A stretch of 64,000 bases of DNA from Sphaerosporella brunnea (taxonomy: Eukaryota > Ascomycota > Pezizomycetes > Pezizales > Pyronemataceae), in assembly GCA_008704415.1 (NCBI GenBank), contig VXIS01000001.1, forward strand, positions 124,001-188,000, given 5' to 3'. Each line of letters begins with the position of its first letter. Within the stretch, counting starts at the first letter, position 1. Below, piece by piece: positions 22,706 to 32,866 of the stretch. The translations under genes were made by a program, and so were the position numbers. The notes under the pieces are model-generated. The model was not told the DNA's origin. It did not search any database and saw nothing but the letters and a program-made list of their open reading frames with translations.

Positions 22706-25700
22706 TTACCAAACCCCGACTCCTCCATCTTCGACAAGTCTCCAGCCTCCCTTCTTCCTCACCCCCTCCCACCTCTTAACCCACCCCGCCATCTTCTCCC
22801 GGCTCTTCTTGCTGCCGACATTGACGGTCGGCAAGATCTTGACGATATCCAGCGCGCAGCAAAAGATCGACAACTCCCTGAAGCTGCTGTGTTCACTGTA
22901 GGGTACCAGATAGCAGCTCACCCTCTCGTTCGCGCCTCTTGCCGGCGCCATATCTGATACTTTGTATCCCGTCCTCCAGGCGGGCGAGTACAGCACATCC
23001 TCGATACTAGTGGTAGTAGTCAGTCTAGAAGACGGAGGTTTATAGTTCCAGCCCGAAGGTTTGAAGGCTACGATTCGCGAGAAAGCAGGGTGCGAGGAAA
23101 GATACGAAGCCAGCGAATCCGGGTCTATGGAGCCGAGCGGGGTAAGGTGTACCTGGGCGTCTGCGGAAACGGGGGTGAGAAGAGAGGTGAGCACGGGGTC
23201 CTCGAGCTGGTGGAGGGTGGAGAGTTTGTTGGCAGGAGCATAGATCTTTGAGGAAAGCGCTTTTGCGATCCCGACGGCGATCCGCTCTTTGCCGATGGAG
23301 TAGGTGCCGACAACTATTAGTAGCCTGCCCTTTTCCTTTCCTTTCCGCGCGGGTTGGGAGAGGAAGCTGCTGATGCCACCACCGCCGGAGCCGGGGGATT
23401 CTTTGCTGCTGCTGGTGGATCCCAAGCTCAGACCCACGCAAAGCTGCGCGCACGCATCCACCACCATTTTCTGGGGCGGAAACGCATATTTCGGGTTCAG
23501 GTAGGTAGTATCCAAATAGACCTCATCCAGCCTTTGTCCCCTCAGCAGGGGGTGGCGTAGATGTTTTTCCTCCGCTCTAAAGTCTCCGCAATGCAGTATC
23601 CTCTTCCCGTTTGTTTTCTCAAACACAAACATCATACTTCCCGGGCAATGGTTTGCATCGATGCCTTGGACTCTAACACCCTTGACTCCAGGGATGTCGA
23701 CCCACGTTTCCCACGGGAGCTCCACGACCCACTTGGGATCTACCCGGAGGCGGGAGCGTACCAGGTTTGCTGTGGCGCGGGAACAGTAGATGGGCCCGTG
23801 ATCCCATTTGGAGGAGAGACCCACGTAGTGGTCGCTGTGGAAGTGGCTGAGGAAGTAGGCGACACACCCCGGGATCTTGCCAAAGCGGAAGGCGTCGACG
23901 GTTATGGGCCCGTTGTACAGGATTTTATAGAAAGGGCAGGAACGCTCTGAGGCGCGCTTGCCTTTGGAGGAAGCTTCTGCTGCTGCGGCGGAGGCCCAGG
24001 CGCGGGCTTCTGTGTTGAAGGACATGATCTTCGTGAAAGCCGAGGAGATACCCTGTGTAGGCGTTGAAGTTGTTGGTGTGGTAGTAGAAGATACGGCTTC
24101 TTTACTAGTGCTGCTGGTGAGATTGGTGTTTCCACCACCGTCAAGGCATCGGTTTACATGGGTATTTGCGATTTTTTCCGAGAGTCCGGAGAGGGAGATG
24201 GCACAAATCGGACATTTAGGTCCTCCGTGATAGTACTGGGAAGACTTTTCCATTTTAATACCCGCCACATCGTTGGAAACATCCTCCCAATAGCCAGATC
24301 CACCTTCTACCGCACGAGCTGCCGGATCGAAGTCGAAGTTCGCCTGCGTGATCTGCGTGGGCTCACAATCCTCGTAACGCATCGCCTTCCCCTTCACCCT
24401 TCGCTCGTCGTCCTCCTCATCATATCCGTCATCATACTCGTCGCTCCAGTATTCCGATTCTGAGTCGGTAGGGTTGGAGAAAGTCCCAATTGGGTCATCT
24501 GCCAATTCTATCGGCGAGAGCTTCGCCATAGGGCGCACTTCGCGCTTGCGCTTGAGCTTGCTTCGACGGTCCTGTGTCTGTGTAAAGTCTTGGATCTCAT
24601 CCATCCCCTCCATAGTCGGACCCGTTTTTCCGAACTCCGCATACAGTCCACGCAAGTATGGGCTTGTCTTCGTAGCTGAATGTTGTGCCTTAGCATTTGG
24701 GGTTTCCAGCTTGAATTTAGGAGGGCCCATCTTGGTTTTCAGGACTTGGGCCTTGTTCTTGGGTCTCGGAGTATCCACTCTGGCATTTGAGGCTTTTACC
24801 ATGGTTTTTAAAGGATCAATCTTGGACTTAGGGCGACCAAGACCCTTTTCATAGTTGAGCTTTTCGCAGTTGGCCTTTGGCATTGGAATTTTAGCTTTAG
24901 AATTTGAAACCTGGCTGGCTTCAAGGTACCCACCTGTTCTTTCGGTGCTTCCATCTTGGATTTTGTATTGACCACCTTGGATTTCGGAGGGCCCATGTTA
25001 GCCATGGGCAGATCCACCTTGGAGTTCTTGTTAGCCACAGGGAGATCCGCCTTGGATTTCGGAGGCCGCGTTGGCCATAGGGATATCTACCTTGGATTGA
25101 GTAGGAGCCACAGGGAGATCTGCGTTGGCCTTGGTATGCACTTTAGCCTGGTGAGGTTGGAGCATGCTTCTATTTGAACCCACCTTTTCGGAAGGGGATT
25201 CGTTGTGGGAAACCTTCAAGGTATCCACTCCGGCCTTCAGTGTCGGAAATTTAGCGACGAGGTTTAGAAATTTCAATGTGGGAATACTCGCCGGCTCTGG
25301 GAGTTCCCTCTCAGCAGTCGATTTAGACTTAATGGCGGCTTTCTCAGCCTTGATCACCTCAGCTTTAGGACCTTGCGGCTTGAACTTGAGAAGACTCGCC
25401 GGCTCTCCCGGGGATTCGTTCACAGTAGCCCTCGAGTTATCCACCCCGGCCTTCAACGCCGACACTTTAGCTCTGGGGTTTTGAGATCTTAGTTTGTGAA
25501 GACTCACTGGTTCCCCGGGAAGTTCCTTCGTAATCCTCGCGGTAGCCAGTTTGGCATAAAAGGCGTCTTTCTCGGCCTTCGTATACTTGATCACCTCAGC
25601 TTGAAGACCTTGAGGTCTTAGTTTAGAGAGACAAACCGGTTCTATCAGCGTCTCATAGATATCCTCAGAACCTTCGTACTGGGTGCATGGGATCCTGTCG

Positions 25701-26455
25701 AGCTCAAGTATAGACGGTAACGCTCTTGCTCTAGTCGGTGTGACATCTTTTTCTGGGATGGTGGTCTTCTCAGGAACGGGTGGTTTCTTAAACAGCATCG
25801 ACGACGAAAGGTCGAGCTTAACCGCCGAGAGATCGGGTTTCGGGTTTGCCTTCGGAGTGGGGACTGGTGTAACTGGAGCGGAGGCTGCAGAGGCTTTCTC
25901 CTCTCCTTCTAGAGGAATCGGGGGAGCTTCCTCCATCTGAACATCCTTGTGAACCTCCTTAGTATCCTTCGACAACTCCAACTGGCCAACATGCCACGCC
26001 AATTGCGGCCTATCTTCACTCTTCCTCCTCTCTTCTGGTCCTCCCCATAACATCTCAATGTCCGAGTCATCCTCGTTATCTTCAGGATCAGTAACATCCA
26101 GCTCGTAGGCTCCATGAGCAAGGAAAAGCTCATCGCCAAGCGGATCCTTCCCGGATAACTTCTGCGGCTTGCTGGAATCGACCGGCTTAAAAAAGGTAAG
26201 AATTGATGCGTTCTTTCCTTTTTTCTTCGCGGAGGATTTGGGGGTAGCTTTCTTTGTTGCGGAGTTTGCGGACGGAGAACCAAGGAATGAGGTAAGCTGC
26301 ATCTGACGCGGTGGTCGAGGTCGAGACGGCGTTGGGAAGGTGCTTCTCGATGCTGGACCAGAATGTGACGTTCTGCTCGTCTTTGCTTCCGGCGGCGAAG
26401 AACCCGTCAGGTCTATTGGAGACGCCGAGGGCGCCCCGTTTGCTGGCGGCATCAT
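22706..26455 (-). CDS. PSO2: DNA interstrand cross-link repair nuclease Pso2/Snm1 (SNM1A-type), frame-interrupted in N-terminal half
   Basis: The C-terminal part (24883-22706) is a clear Pso2/Snm1 5' exonuclease of the metallo-beta-lactamase/beta-CASP family, which processes DNA interstrand cross-links in the nucleus. Visible motifs are a UBZ4-like finger (CPICAISLSG, then HVNRC), motif 2 SHFHSDHYVG, motif 3 HCPGSMMF, motif 4 CGDFR, beta-CASP YLDTTYLNPKY, VVGTYSIGKER, and the last motif VPYSEHSSF. The N-terminal part starts at ATGATG 26455 (MMPPANGAP). It carries two PCNA-interaction-like motifs, MQLTSFLG and ASILTFFKP, then acidic stretches and degenerate repeats of the type PGEPASLLKFKPQGPKAEV. 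The N-terminal frame ends at 25031. The C-terminal frame is the same frame after two TAA codons. The intervening 25075-24830 contains 25-30 bp tandem repeats whose sense lies in a second frame. Two introns (about 25115-25076 of 40 nt, and about 24931-24873 of 59 nt) would restore continuity but are weak. A frameshift or assembly error in the repeat is the alternative. The total is about 1,200 aa, long for the family. Confidence 0.85.
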
Positions 26456-26698
26456 GGAGGTTTGTTGGTGACTCGGCGGAGAAGGGGAAGACGCGTTAAG
26501 TGTGTGGCCGCGACGCCACAGGGTGGCCACTGGCCAATTGGGTTGGCGCACACGTGATAAAGCGGTGGAGGAAGCCGCGTCATGGAATATCACGATGTAA
26601 ACCCCCTCGCAGTTTCTCCACACGGGCTACGGGATTAAAAGACATCGAAGAATGTTTGAAACTCAATTTCTTTCTCCAAGGGACAGTACTACACTCTC

Positions 26699-28786
26699 TC
26701 AACTGCGGGGTCCTTCTCTTGTCTCCCTCATCATCGCTAGCTTTCTCTCCACGCGAGACAAGACCTCATCCATATCACGTCCCACCTCCTCCGGCAGGGG
26801 CGAATGCTCCCATTGCTTCTTCTCCACCTGAGCTGGCCCTTGCTCAGTCTGCCCAGCCTGCTCAATCTTCACGGCCGTCTCAACCTCCCCCAACTCCATC
26901 TTCCATTCCATCGGCTCCGCCTGCTTCATCTCTTCGATCAACTCCTCTGGGACGATCTCTGGGTTCGGGTGTGCGTCTGGGTGTGCGTCTGGATGTTCCT
27001 TGAGCTCCGGCTTCTGTTCATTCTTGTCTTTCAGTTCCAGCCTTTGCAGCCTCTGCTGGTTCTCCTCGTCCATCTTTTTCGCGTCTTGTTCCATCTTTTT
27101 CTCCTCCTGTTCCTTCTCAACCTTTTCCTTCTCCAGCTTCTCGCTCTCCTCCAATCGTTTTAAAGCAGCCTCCTCCCTCTCGACCACTGCGATGTCGACA
27201 TCCCCTTGCAAGACATCCCTCAAAATCCTCGCCACTGCATGTCGGTACATCAAATGTCCTGCAACCAGTTCACCAGCGTCGACACTCTGCACACCGGGAA
27301 CTTCCACCTTCTGTAGCCCCGCCACTCCAAACTGGATCTTGCTTGTGCGGTACAAAAAGGCCAACACGTAATCCTGTCCACTGAACACATTGACGACCCT
27401 TCCGGCGACCACAGCCCGCATCTTCCTCCAAGTATCTGCATCTGCGGGGATCGGTGCGCCCATCAACACCACATTCTCCACCAACCCAAACTGTCCTCGC
27501 TCTGCCAGGCTGGTGAGACAGCTGTAGATGACCCTCGCCCCAAGAGAATACCCGACCAAAGTGATCGGCCTTTCGCCCTGCGCCTTGTTGATGATCGCAT
27601 CCGCGAGCACCAGCCCAGCCTTCTCGCTCCGATGCATGGCAACCGAGAAGGGGTTATCGACGACTCTGGCAGCCTTCAACAGCGCCAGTGGCCACAACAT
27701 CGAATAAAGCGTCGCAAAAACGGTGTGCTTGATGATCTCGATCTTGACCCAGCTCATCGCATAGCTCTTCAAGACTCCATCTAGCGCCGTGCCCAATTCC
27801 GTCAACGCATCCACCTCCCAGCGCAGCGCATACGCCTCCGTTCCACCCCCAAGACTCATCCACGGCTGCAACACCTCCTCCTCGCCATCAACAACCCATC
27901 CCGTCACGCCCACCGCCACCCTTAGCCTCTGCTCCCCCTCGGCCACAGGAATAAACGAAAAGTCTTCCACCTCTTTCGCATACCGCTCCATCATCTGCCC
28001 TCCCATCCTGCCTCCATACGCACCAAAAAGCGCGCCGGCGAGAACAGAGCTACCCGCAACACCGCCGAGCAGTCCTGCCACTGCACCCAATCCCAATCCT
28101 CCCATCACACTCCCCAACCCCGCCGCAACTATCGGCGCCGCCAACCCACCCGTAACCCCAATAAGCGCTGCGCCAGCTACAGAGGCAATCCCGATTTTCC
28201 AGCGATTAGCCTTCTTCGCTGCCTCGGCTCTACTAGCCGACTCCGCATCCGCACTCATTTTTGTCGCCGCCGCAAGCAGAGTTTTTGACGTCGACGCCTC
28301 GAGCGCATTGAGGGTTTGTTCCGAGAGGTTGAGGGAGCTTGCCACTCGCAGCAGCAGCACGCGAGAGCGTGCATCATACGACTTCAGCCCCAGAAGCACC
28401 AGCAACAAACTCTGAAGCAGCAACTCTGGCTGTTCAAACTCCGCCAGCGGCGTCGCAACCGGTGTGTAATTCCGATGCAGAAACGATCGCGGCTCTGGAA
28501 TCCCCGTGGGCGCTGCTGTAGCAGTCGCCTGATAGTTCGGCGCCGGGGCTTGGAGCACCTCCGAAAGACGCGATAAGACAGAGACGCGCCAGGATTCGAA
28601 AGATTTTATGGCCGCGAGCTCCAGGGGCGTTCGGGTGGAGGATTCGCTGGGTCGGGTCCAGCGGGTAAGCGCCAATCGTTGCTTCTTGATGCAACTGGCT
28701 ATGAGGAGCATGAACTCCTGCCGCTGTACAACAGAGAGTTTGGAGATGATGTCCCCATCGATATCTTTTTCGTTTGTGGCGGACAT
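26699..28786 (-). CDS. DUF726 / TMCO4-type membrane alpha/beta hydrolase
   Basis: Single-exon gene of 695 aa, start ATG 28786 (MSATNEKDIDGDIISK, caccATG context). It belongs to the DUF726/TMCO4 family of membrane-associated alpha/beta hydrolases (yeast relative Mil1). A Gly/Ala-rich hydrophobic stretch at about residues 195-260 (GIASVAGAALIGVTGGLAAP, then VAAGLGSVMGGLGLGAVAGL) probably forms two membrane segments. The nucleophile motif VGYSLGAR (GxSxG) lies near residue 430. The family signature includes the sequence just after it, SCLTSLAERGQFGLVENVVL. Its H-containing end, GHLMYRHAVARIL, is also present. The last 150 residues are a charged Glu/Lys-rich coiled-coil-like tail. The substrate is not known. 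The gene lies 243 bp upstream of PSO2 on the same strand, with no sign of joint function. Confidence 0.88.
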   Translation of the reverse strand: MSATNEKDIDGDIISKLSVVQRQEFMLLIASCIKKQRLALTRWTRPSESSTRTPLELAAIKSFESWRVSVLSRLSEVLQAPAPNYQATATAAPTGIPEPRSFLHRNYTPVATPLAEFEQPELLLQSLLLVLLGLKSYDARSRVLLLRVASSLNLSEQTLNALEASTSKTLLAAATKMSADAESASRAEAAKKANRWKIGIASVAGAALIGVTGGLAAPIVAAGLGSVMGGLGLGAVAGLLGGVAGSSVLAGALFGAYGGRMGGQMMERYAKEVEDFSFIPVAEGEQRLRVAVGVTGWVVDGEEEVLQPWMSLGGGTEAYALRWEVDALTELGTALDGVLKSYAMSWVKIEIIKHTVFATLYSMLWPLALLKAARVVDNPFSVAMHRSEKAGLVLADAIINKAQGERPITLVGYSLGARVIYSCLTSLAERGQFGLVENVVLMGAPIPADADTWRKMRAVVAGRVVNVFSGQDYVLAFLYRTSKIQFGVAGLQKVEVPGVQSVDAGELVAGHLMYRHAVARILRDVLQGDVDIAVVEREEAALKRLEESEKLEKEKVEKEQEEKKMEQDAKKMDEENQQRLQRLELKDKNEQKPELKEHPDAHPDAHPNPEIVPEELIEEMKQAEPMEWKMELGEVETAVKIEQAGQTEQGPAQVEKKQWEHSPLPEEVGRDMDEVLSRVERKLAMMRETREGPRS

Positions 28787-29159
28787 GGTGATGGATGTGG
28801 TATGATGGGTTGAGGTGAGATTGGACCCTGAGTACTGGTCTGCTTTCCTAGGGCTTGGGGCTCGTGCTGCATGCGCATTTTGCCGCCTGAAACGCGAATG
28901 CCTTATCCAAATAACCGCCGGGACGGCATGGAATGTCGGGTCAACAATCCTCCCATTCAATCATGCGGGAGCACTCGAGCAGTCCAGATCAAGTACTCTC
29001 AGCTTCTCTTTATCCGACTTGTATACATCGGTCACCCAACTCAAGCTTAAGTTGCAACTGCATATCTCTAACCAAGCAAGACTGTTCTTAACAATACAAC
29101 CAGAGTTCAAAATTTGTTTAAAGTTGGTATATTCTAGGGAAACAATGACAACACGTAAC

Positions 29160-29241
29160 GGTGTTCTGGCCGAGTGGTCTAAGGCGCTAGCTTCAGGTGC
29201 TAGTGGGGCAACCCGCGCAGGTTCGAATCCTGCGGACATCA
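29160..29241 (+). tRNA. tRNA-Leu(CAG), copy 1
   Basis: Class II cloverleaf. The acceptor is GGTGTTC with GGACATC and discriminator A. The D arm is GCCGAGTGGTCTAAGGC. The anticodon stem CTAGC/GCTAG encloses loop TTCAGGT, giving anticodon CAG. The variable arm is TGGGGCAACCC and the T arm is GCAGGTTCGAATCCTGC. T33 is kept, unlike the CUG-to-Ser tRNA of some yeasts, and the discriminator A supports leucine identity. A T run follows at 29248-29256 as terminator. The sequence is identical to three minus-strand copies in this window. Confidence 0.95.
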
Positions 29242-29662
29242 TTGATCTTTTTTTTTTCTTGCACGCTCAATTGACAAAAACGTTGATCCGCATAATGTAT
29301 GTAACCTTCTTAAGCCTGAATGAATCCCGTGGTGTTTGTAGGCAAATGTTCTAATCTAAAGCGTCAATGGATGCACACAAACTCGACCGGTGACAACCAT
29401 GAAATTTGGTGGCTAATAGACAAGTGGTCCACGTCAGAAGTTGGTGTACGACTGGTCTGGATGGATGGTTGTCGTGGGGGCGCGAGAGTGTCGGAGCTGG
29501 GTTCGATGATGTCGATGCCTTCTTCGTTGATTGGGCTTGCAGAAAAGTTATAGATGACAGATACCGTGTCTAGACTTCGAGTGTGAAGGTGAACGGCTTG
29601 GGTAGGCTTAAGTAGGTCAAGGTGTGCTTCATATACTCCCGTACTTCTTGCCAAATATCAAA

Positions 29663-29750
29663 AAGCCCCCCGTGGCCCAGTGGTACAGACTGCTGGGAGG
29701 AATCGGCACCCCTTCACAACTGGGGTGCACCGGTTCGATTCCTGGGGCTT
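29663..29750 (+). ncRNA. tRNA-like Pol III element with long variable arm
   Basis: Has an A box (TGGCCCAGTGG, 29673-29683) and a perfect B box (GGTTCGATTCC, 29732-29742). The ends AAGCCCC and GGGGCTT are complementary over 7 bp. A five-pair stem TGCTG/CGGCA has an 8-nt loop, and an extra arm pairs CCCC with GGGG. The T stem is imperfect and no anticodon can be assigned cleanly. A second hairpin of similar design (CTGCCCCCTTCACGGCTGGGGGCGG, 29756-29780) and a T run (29835-29850) follow. It could be a diverged tRNA gene, a tRNA pseudogene or the head of a SINE. Confidence 0.4.
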
Positions 29751-29997
29751 CCTCGCTGCCCCCTTCACGGCTGGGGGCGGAAGGTTTTGTTTGCGATTTT
29801 TTGAGCCCCCCTCCCCCACCCCACCTTCATGTGTTTTTTTTTTTTTTTTCTGGAGGCGTCAGTCGTCAAGATCTTTTCTTCTTGACCATTCTTTGGGCAG
29901 ATAAACGCCTAGAGTTGGTGGTAGTGAGGAAGCGAGCGAGCGGATATGATGCGGCGAGTGATAGTTTGTGCCCGCACGCGCTTACCGTGCATTCAAT

Positions 29998-31009
29998 TAG
30001 TGATGGACACGAGCCGGCTCGAGTCGAGCCAAGGGGTGTGTTCGAGCTGACTCGGCTCGACCGAGTGCCAGGATCGTGGAGCCGAGCCGAGCCTGCAAAG
30101 CTCGAGCCAAAGCTCGAGCCAAAGCTCGAGCTGCCATACTATTTTTGATGCGCGAGCCGGCCCGGGTATATGAGGATCAATGTCAGGGTCAGATTCTGGT
30201 TCTGGTTTCGCTATGTACAGATCAAACCTCGCGCGCACCGTGACCACCCTTCGACATATCACACTTTATCCGTCAAATCTGATCCCGAATTGAAGTCTTC
30301 TTCTTGCTGCGCGTCCATCCCCTCACCCAATGCCTGGCGCTCCACCTCCATGTCTCTGTCACTCTCTGCAGCATCCCCGTGTTGGGCAAGGGCCGTAGAG
30401 TTCCCTGTTGTCGACGGTCTTTTGATCGAGCCAACTTTTGACCAGTAGAACCGCACTGCTGGATTCCTCAAGCAGCCGGTTTCGCTTCTTTGTTATTACA
30501 TCTCCCGCCCTGCCGAGTGCAATCTAGTCAGACAAGTTAAGGAAAAAAACATACTGAGAAAATAGCTGCTCGCTGGGCACACTGGAGCCCGGTATGGCAA
30601 GGTAGTCCCGGGCCCGTGTCTAGTCAGCCCCGTCATTTTACACCGACAAACAGAGATCAAGTAGCAATTACCCCAAATACCCGCCATCTTCTTATACAAA
30701 GCCTCAATTTCATCTTCCGCTGAAGAGGGAGCGGCCATCGTGATTGTTTTGCTGTGAGTGTGTTGCGGTGGGGGTTGAAGAGGACACGTAGGCGGCTCTT
30801 TCTTTGAGCTTTCGCAATCCCGGAATTCGATGCTCAACTTGACACGCAGTTTGTATTTTACGCCCCACACGGCCATCTAGGGTCTTCTCCCACCACCGGG
30901 CTCGAGCCAAAAGCTCGAGCCGAAGCTCAGCTCGGCGGGCAACCCGTTCGAGCTTGCTCGGCTCGCCAGGGGGCCAGGCTCTACTCGGCTCGGCTTGTGT
31001 CCATCACTA
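29998..31009. mobile_element. hAT-like non-autonomous element with subterminal CTCGAGC repeats
   Basis: The left end is TAGTGATGGACACGAGCC and the right end is the inverse of TAGTGATGGACACAAGCC. Next to both ends are multiple copies of GCTCGAGCC and GGCTCGGC in alternating orientation (30014-30131 and 30898-30995), typical of hAT subterminal motifs. The same terminal sequence bounds the hAT element at 54715-55438. The internal 700 bp hold short ORFs, including one starting MAAPSSAEDEIEALYKK, without transposase signatures. The flanking 8-mers (CATTCAAT and GTTGTGGC) do not match, so no target duplication is visible. Confidence 0.65.
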
Positions 31010-32012
31010 GTTGTGGCGGAAATGCGTGATTACTATTTTTTTGCTCGTCGAACCTGTACTGCTCACTGAATTGAGAGATGGGAAAAGTGGAAAAATAGAC
31101 TAAAAGGGTTGTCGATCATGCTTCCGCTAGGTGGTACCTAGTGCAAACCCACATGGATGCGTCAGGTATCGACGTTAATGCCTTTCCTATTTATTGTTTC
31201 CCACCGTTTCCACCAAGGTTTTGGTGAGCGGCCGGACCGTTGTTGCGGCCTTCCCGTCGTTCAATTCGGGCTCAGATAGACTAGGCAGGGGGTCCCTGGC
31301 CCCCTCTATACTCGTACAACATGAATAGGCGACTGTTTATTACGTTTATTACTACAACCGCCATAAGGCGCGGCGCCTATTTCAGCCCTGCTCAACCGGC
31401 CTTCGCACTCACCGGCCAGGGGCACACCCGAGAAAATACGGTGATAGAACACACAGTGCACTCTATTTCGTGTATAAACTGCAAATGGCCGCGGCGGAGG
31501 AGGATTTAGTCTTGCGCTTCAGTGCAAGGACGGATCGACAAGCATTGGATAGGGCTGGTCAATACCCGGCCGACGGGTTCCCAGACAAACAGATGATTGG
31601 CTTTCGTGGAGCGGACTGCCAAAATGAGCACTACCGCGGGCATGCCGGTGGGGAGTCTTAGGGCTAAGGATTTACTGGCGCTACAATCTCAACCGCGTTT
31701 AAAGGTTAACGTTTGATTTTAGATAGCTATCCACCCTATAACCCCTCTCCTCCACCTCTATTTTACATGCTGATACCAAATCCAGCCCCAAACCTGTGGC
31801 CGCTGCCTCAGGTGCGCCTGTTCCTCGGATAGCTACTAGGATCCAGAGAGCTAGCGATGCCTCAACACGCCGGATGCTGGGATATGTTCAGTCACTGGAC
31901 AAAAACAGCGATTTCGGCCAATTTCACAGCCAAATGGCTTGTGTAGTTGGCGCAACTTGGGGGGTTGCGTAACAAGCCGAGAGGGTATTTTTGAGGCGTT
32001 GTCGCGACACAT
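31010..32012. other. gene-free stretch, possible LTR-like remnant
   Basis: Contains the sequence TGTTGCGGCCTTCCCGTC (31239-31256) followed by a GGGGGTCCCTGGCCCCC palindromic patch (31289-31305), reminiscent of the interior of fungal LTRs. No second LTR, primer site or pol gene is visible, so this stays unassigned. Confidence 0.25.
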
Positions 32013-32166
32013 TGGGAGCCTTCCCGTCACTCCATTGGGGGGGCCGAATAGAACAATTGTTTCGACATGATTTTTGGCGTTCTGTCGTGACAGGGGAGGT
32101 CGAATAGATAGAATGGTTGTTTGTTGCAATAGAACATCGATCTGTAGAGCGACGGGAAGGCTCCCA
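32013..32166. mobile_element. 154-bp MITE-like element with 16-bp perfect TIRs
   Basis: TGGGAGCCTTCCCGTC at 32013-32028 is the exact inverse of GACGGGAAGGCTCCCA at 32151-32166. The interior has no ORF. No clear target duplication is visible next to the ends, so the superfamily is undetermined. Confidence 0.55.
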
Positions 32167-32866
32167 CTGTATGATACCCACCAGCCCACAAGCCTGTAAG
32201 CAGCCTGTCAGATATAACGTTTAAACAAAAAACTCCGTGCTAGTAACCGACAAAAAAAACACTGCATTCGTTTATCTGTTCCACACATCGCAGCCCATCC
32301 CCACAACGCCTGGCCTCAAAACCCCAGTTCAAGTCTAGACCCTAGACCGCCCTCCCCCCCCCCCCAAACACCCCATGGATATGCCCGTATGCGCAGTGCC
32401 ACCCATAAAGACAGAGAGCTTGCTAAAGATTCTGCGATTGCACACCAGTACACCGGTAGAGTATGCGAAGTAAGTAACTCCGTAGCTACCACCCCGGCCA
32501 CCAGCAAAAACGAGATATACCTGCACTGGTCATGTGTGTGAACAGTGAACGCTTCCAGCTTCTTCACCGGAAGTCACTCTTTCCCCTTATGTTCAAACCT
32601 GCCCCCGCATTAGATAGAGAACTTCCCGCATCACCCCCAGCTCCCAAAAACAAATCCAACAAGGTTTCCAACATGGCTCACCACTGGCAGGGTACAATTC
32701 CTGCCTCACAAAGAATCTCAGGTGTATCCATAGCACCTGGAGGAGTTATGGTATAACTCGACTGAGCATTCACAACATCCATCCAAGACATTAAATAAAG
32801 TACTTAGTAAGTAAGTAAACAAATGGTATCTCTTCACCCCCCCCCCTCCTCTCTTTCTTTAGCCCA
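32167..32866. other. gene-free stretch downstream of PEX6
   Basis: Includes a C run (32355-32366) and probably the PEX6 3' UTR. No supported gene. Confidence 0.4.

Noticed and set aside
31239..31420. Solo LTR of a retrotransposon
   Set aside because: TG start and GGGTCCC palindrome are suggestive, but no second copy, matching CA end, target duplication or primer-binding site is visible.
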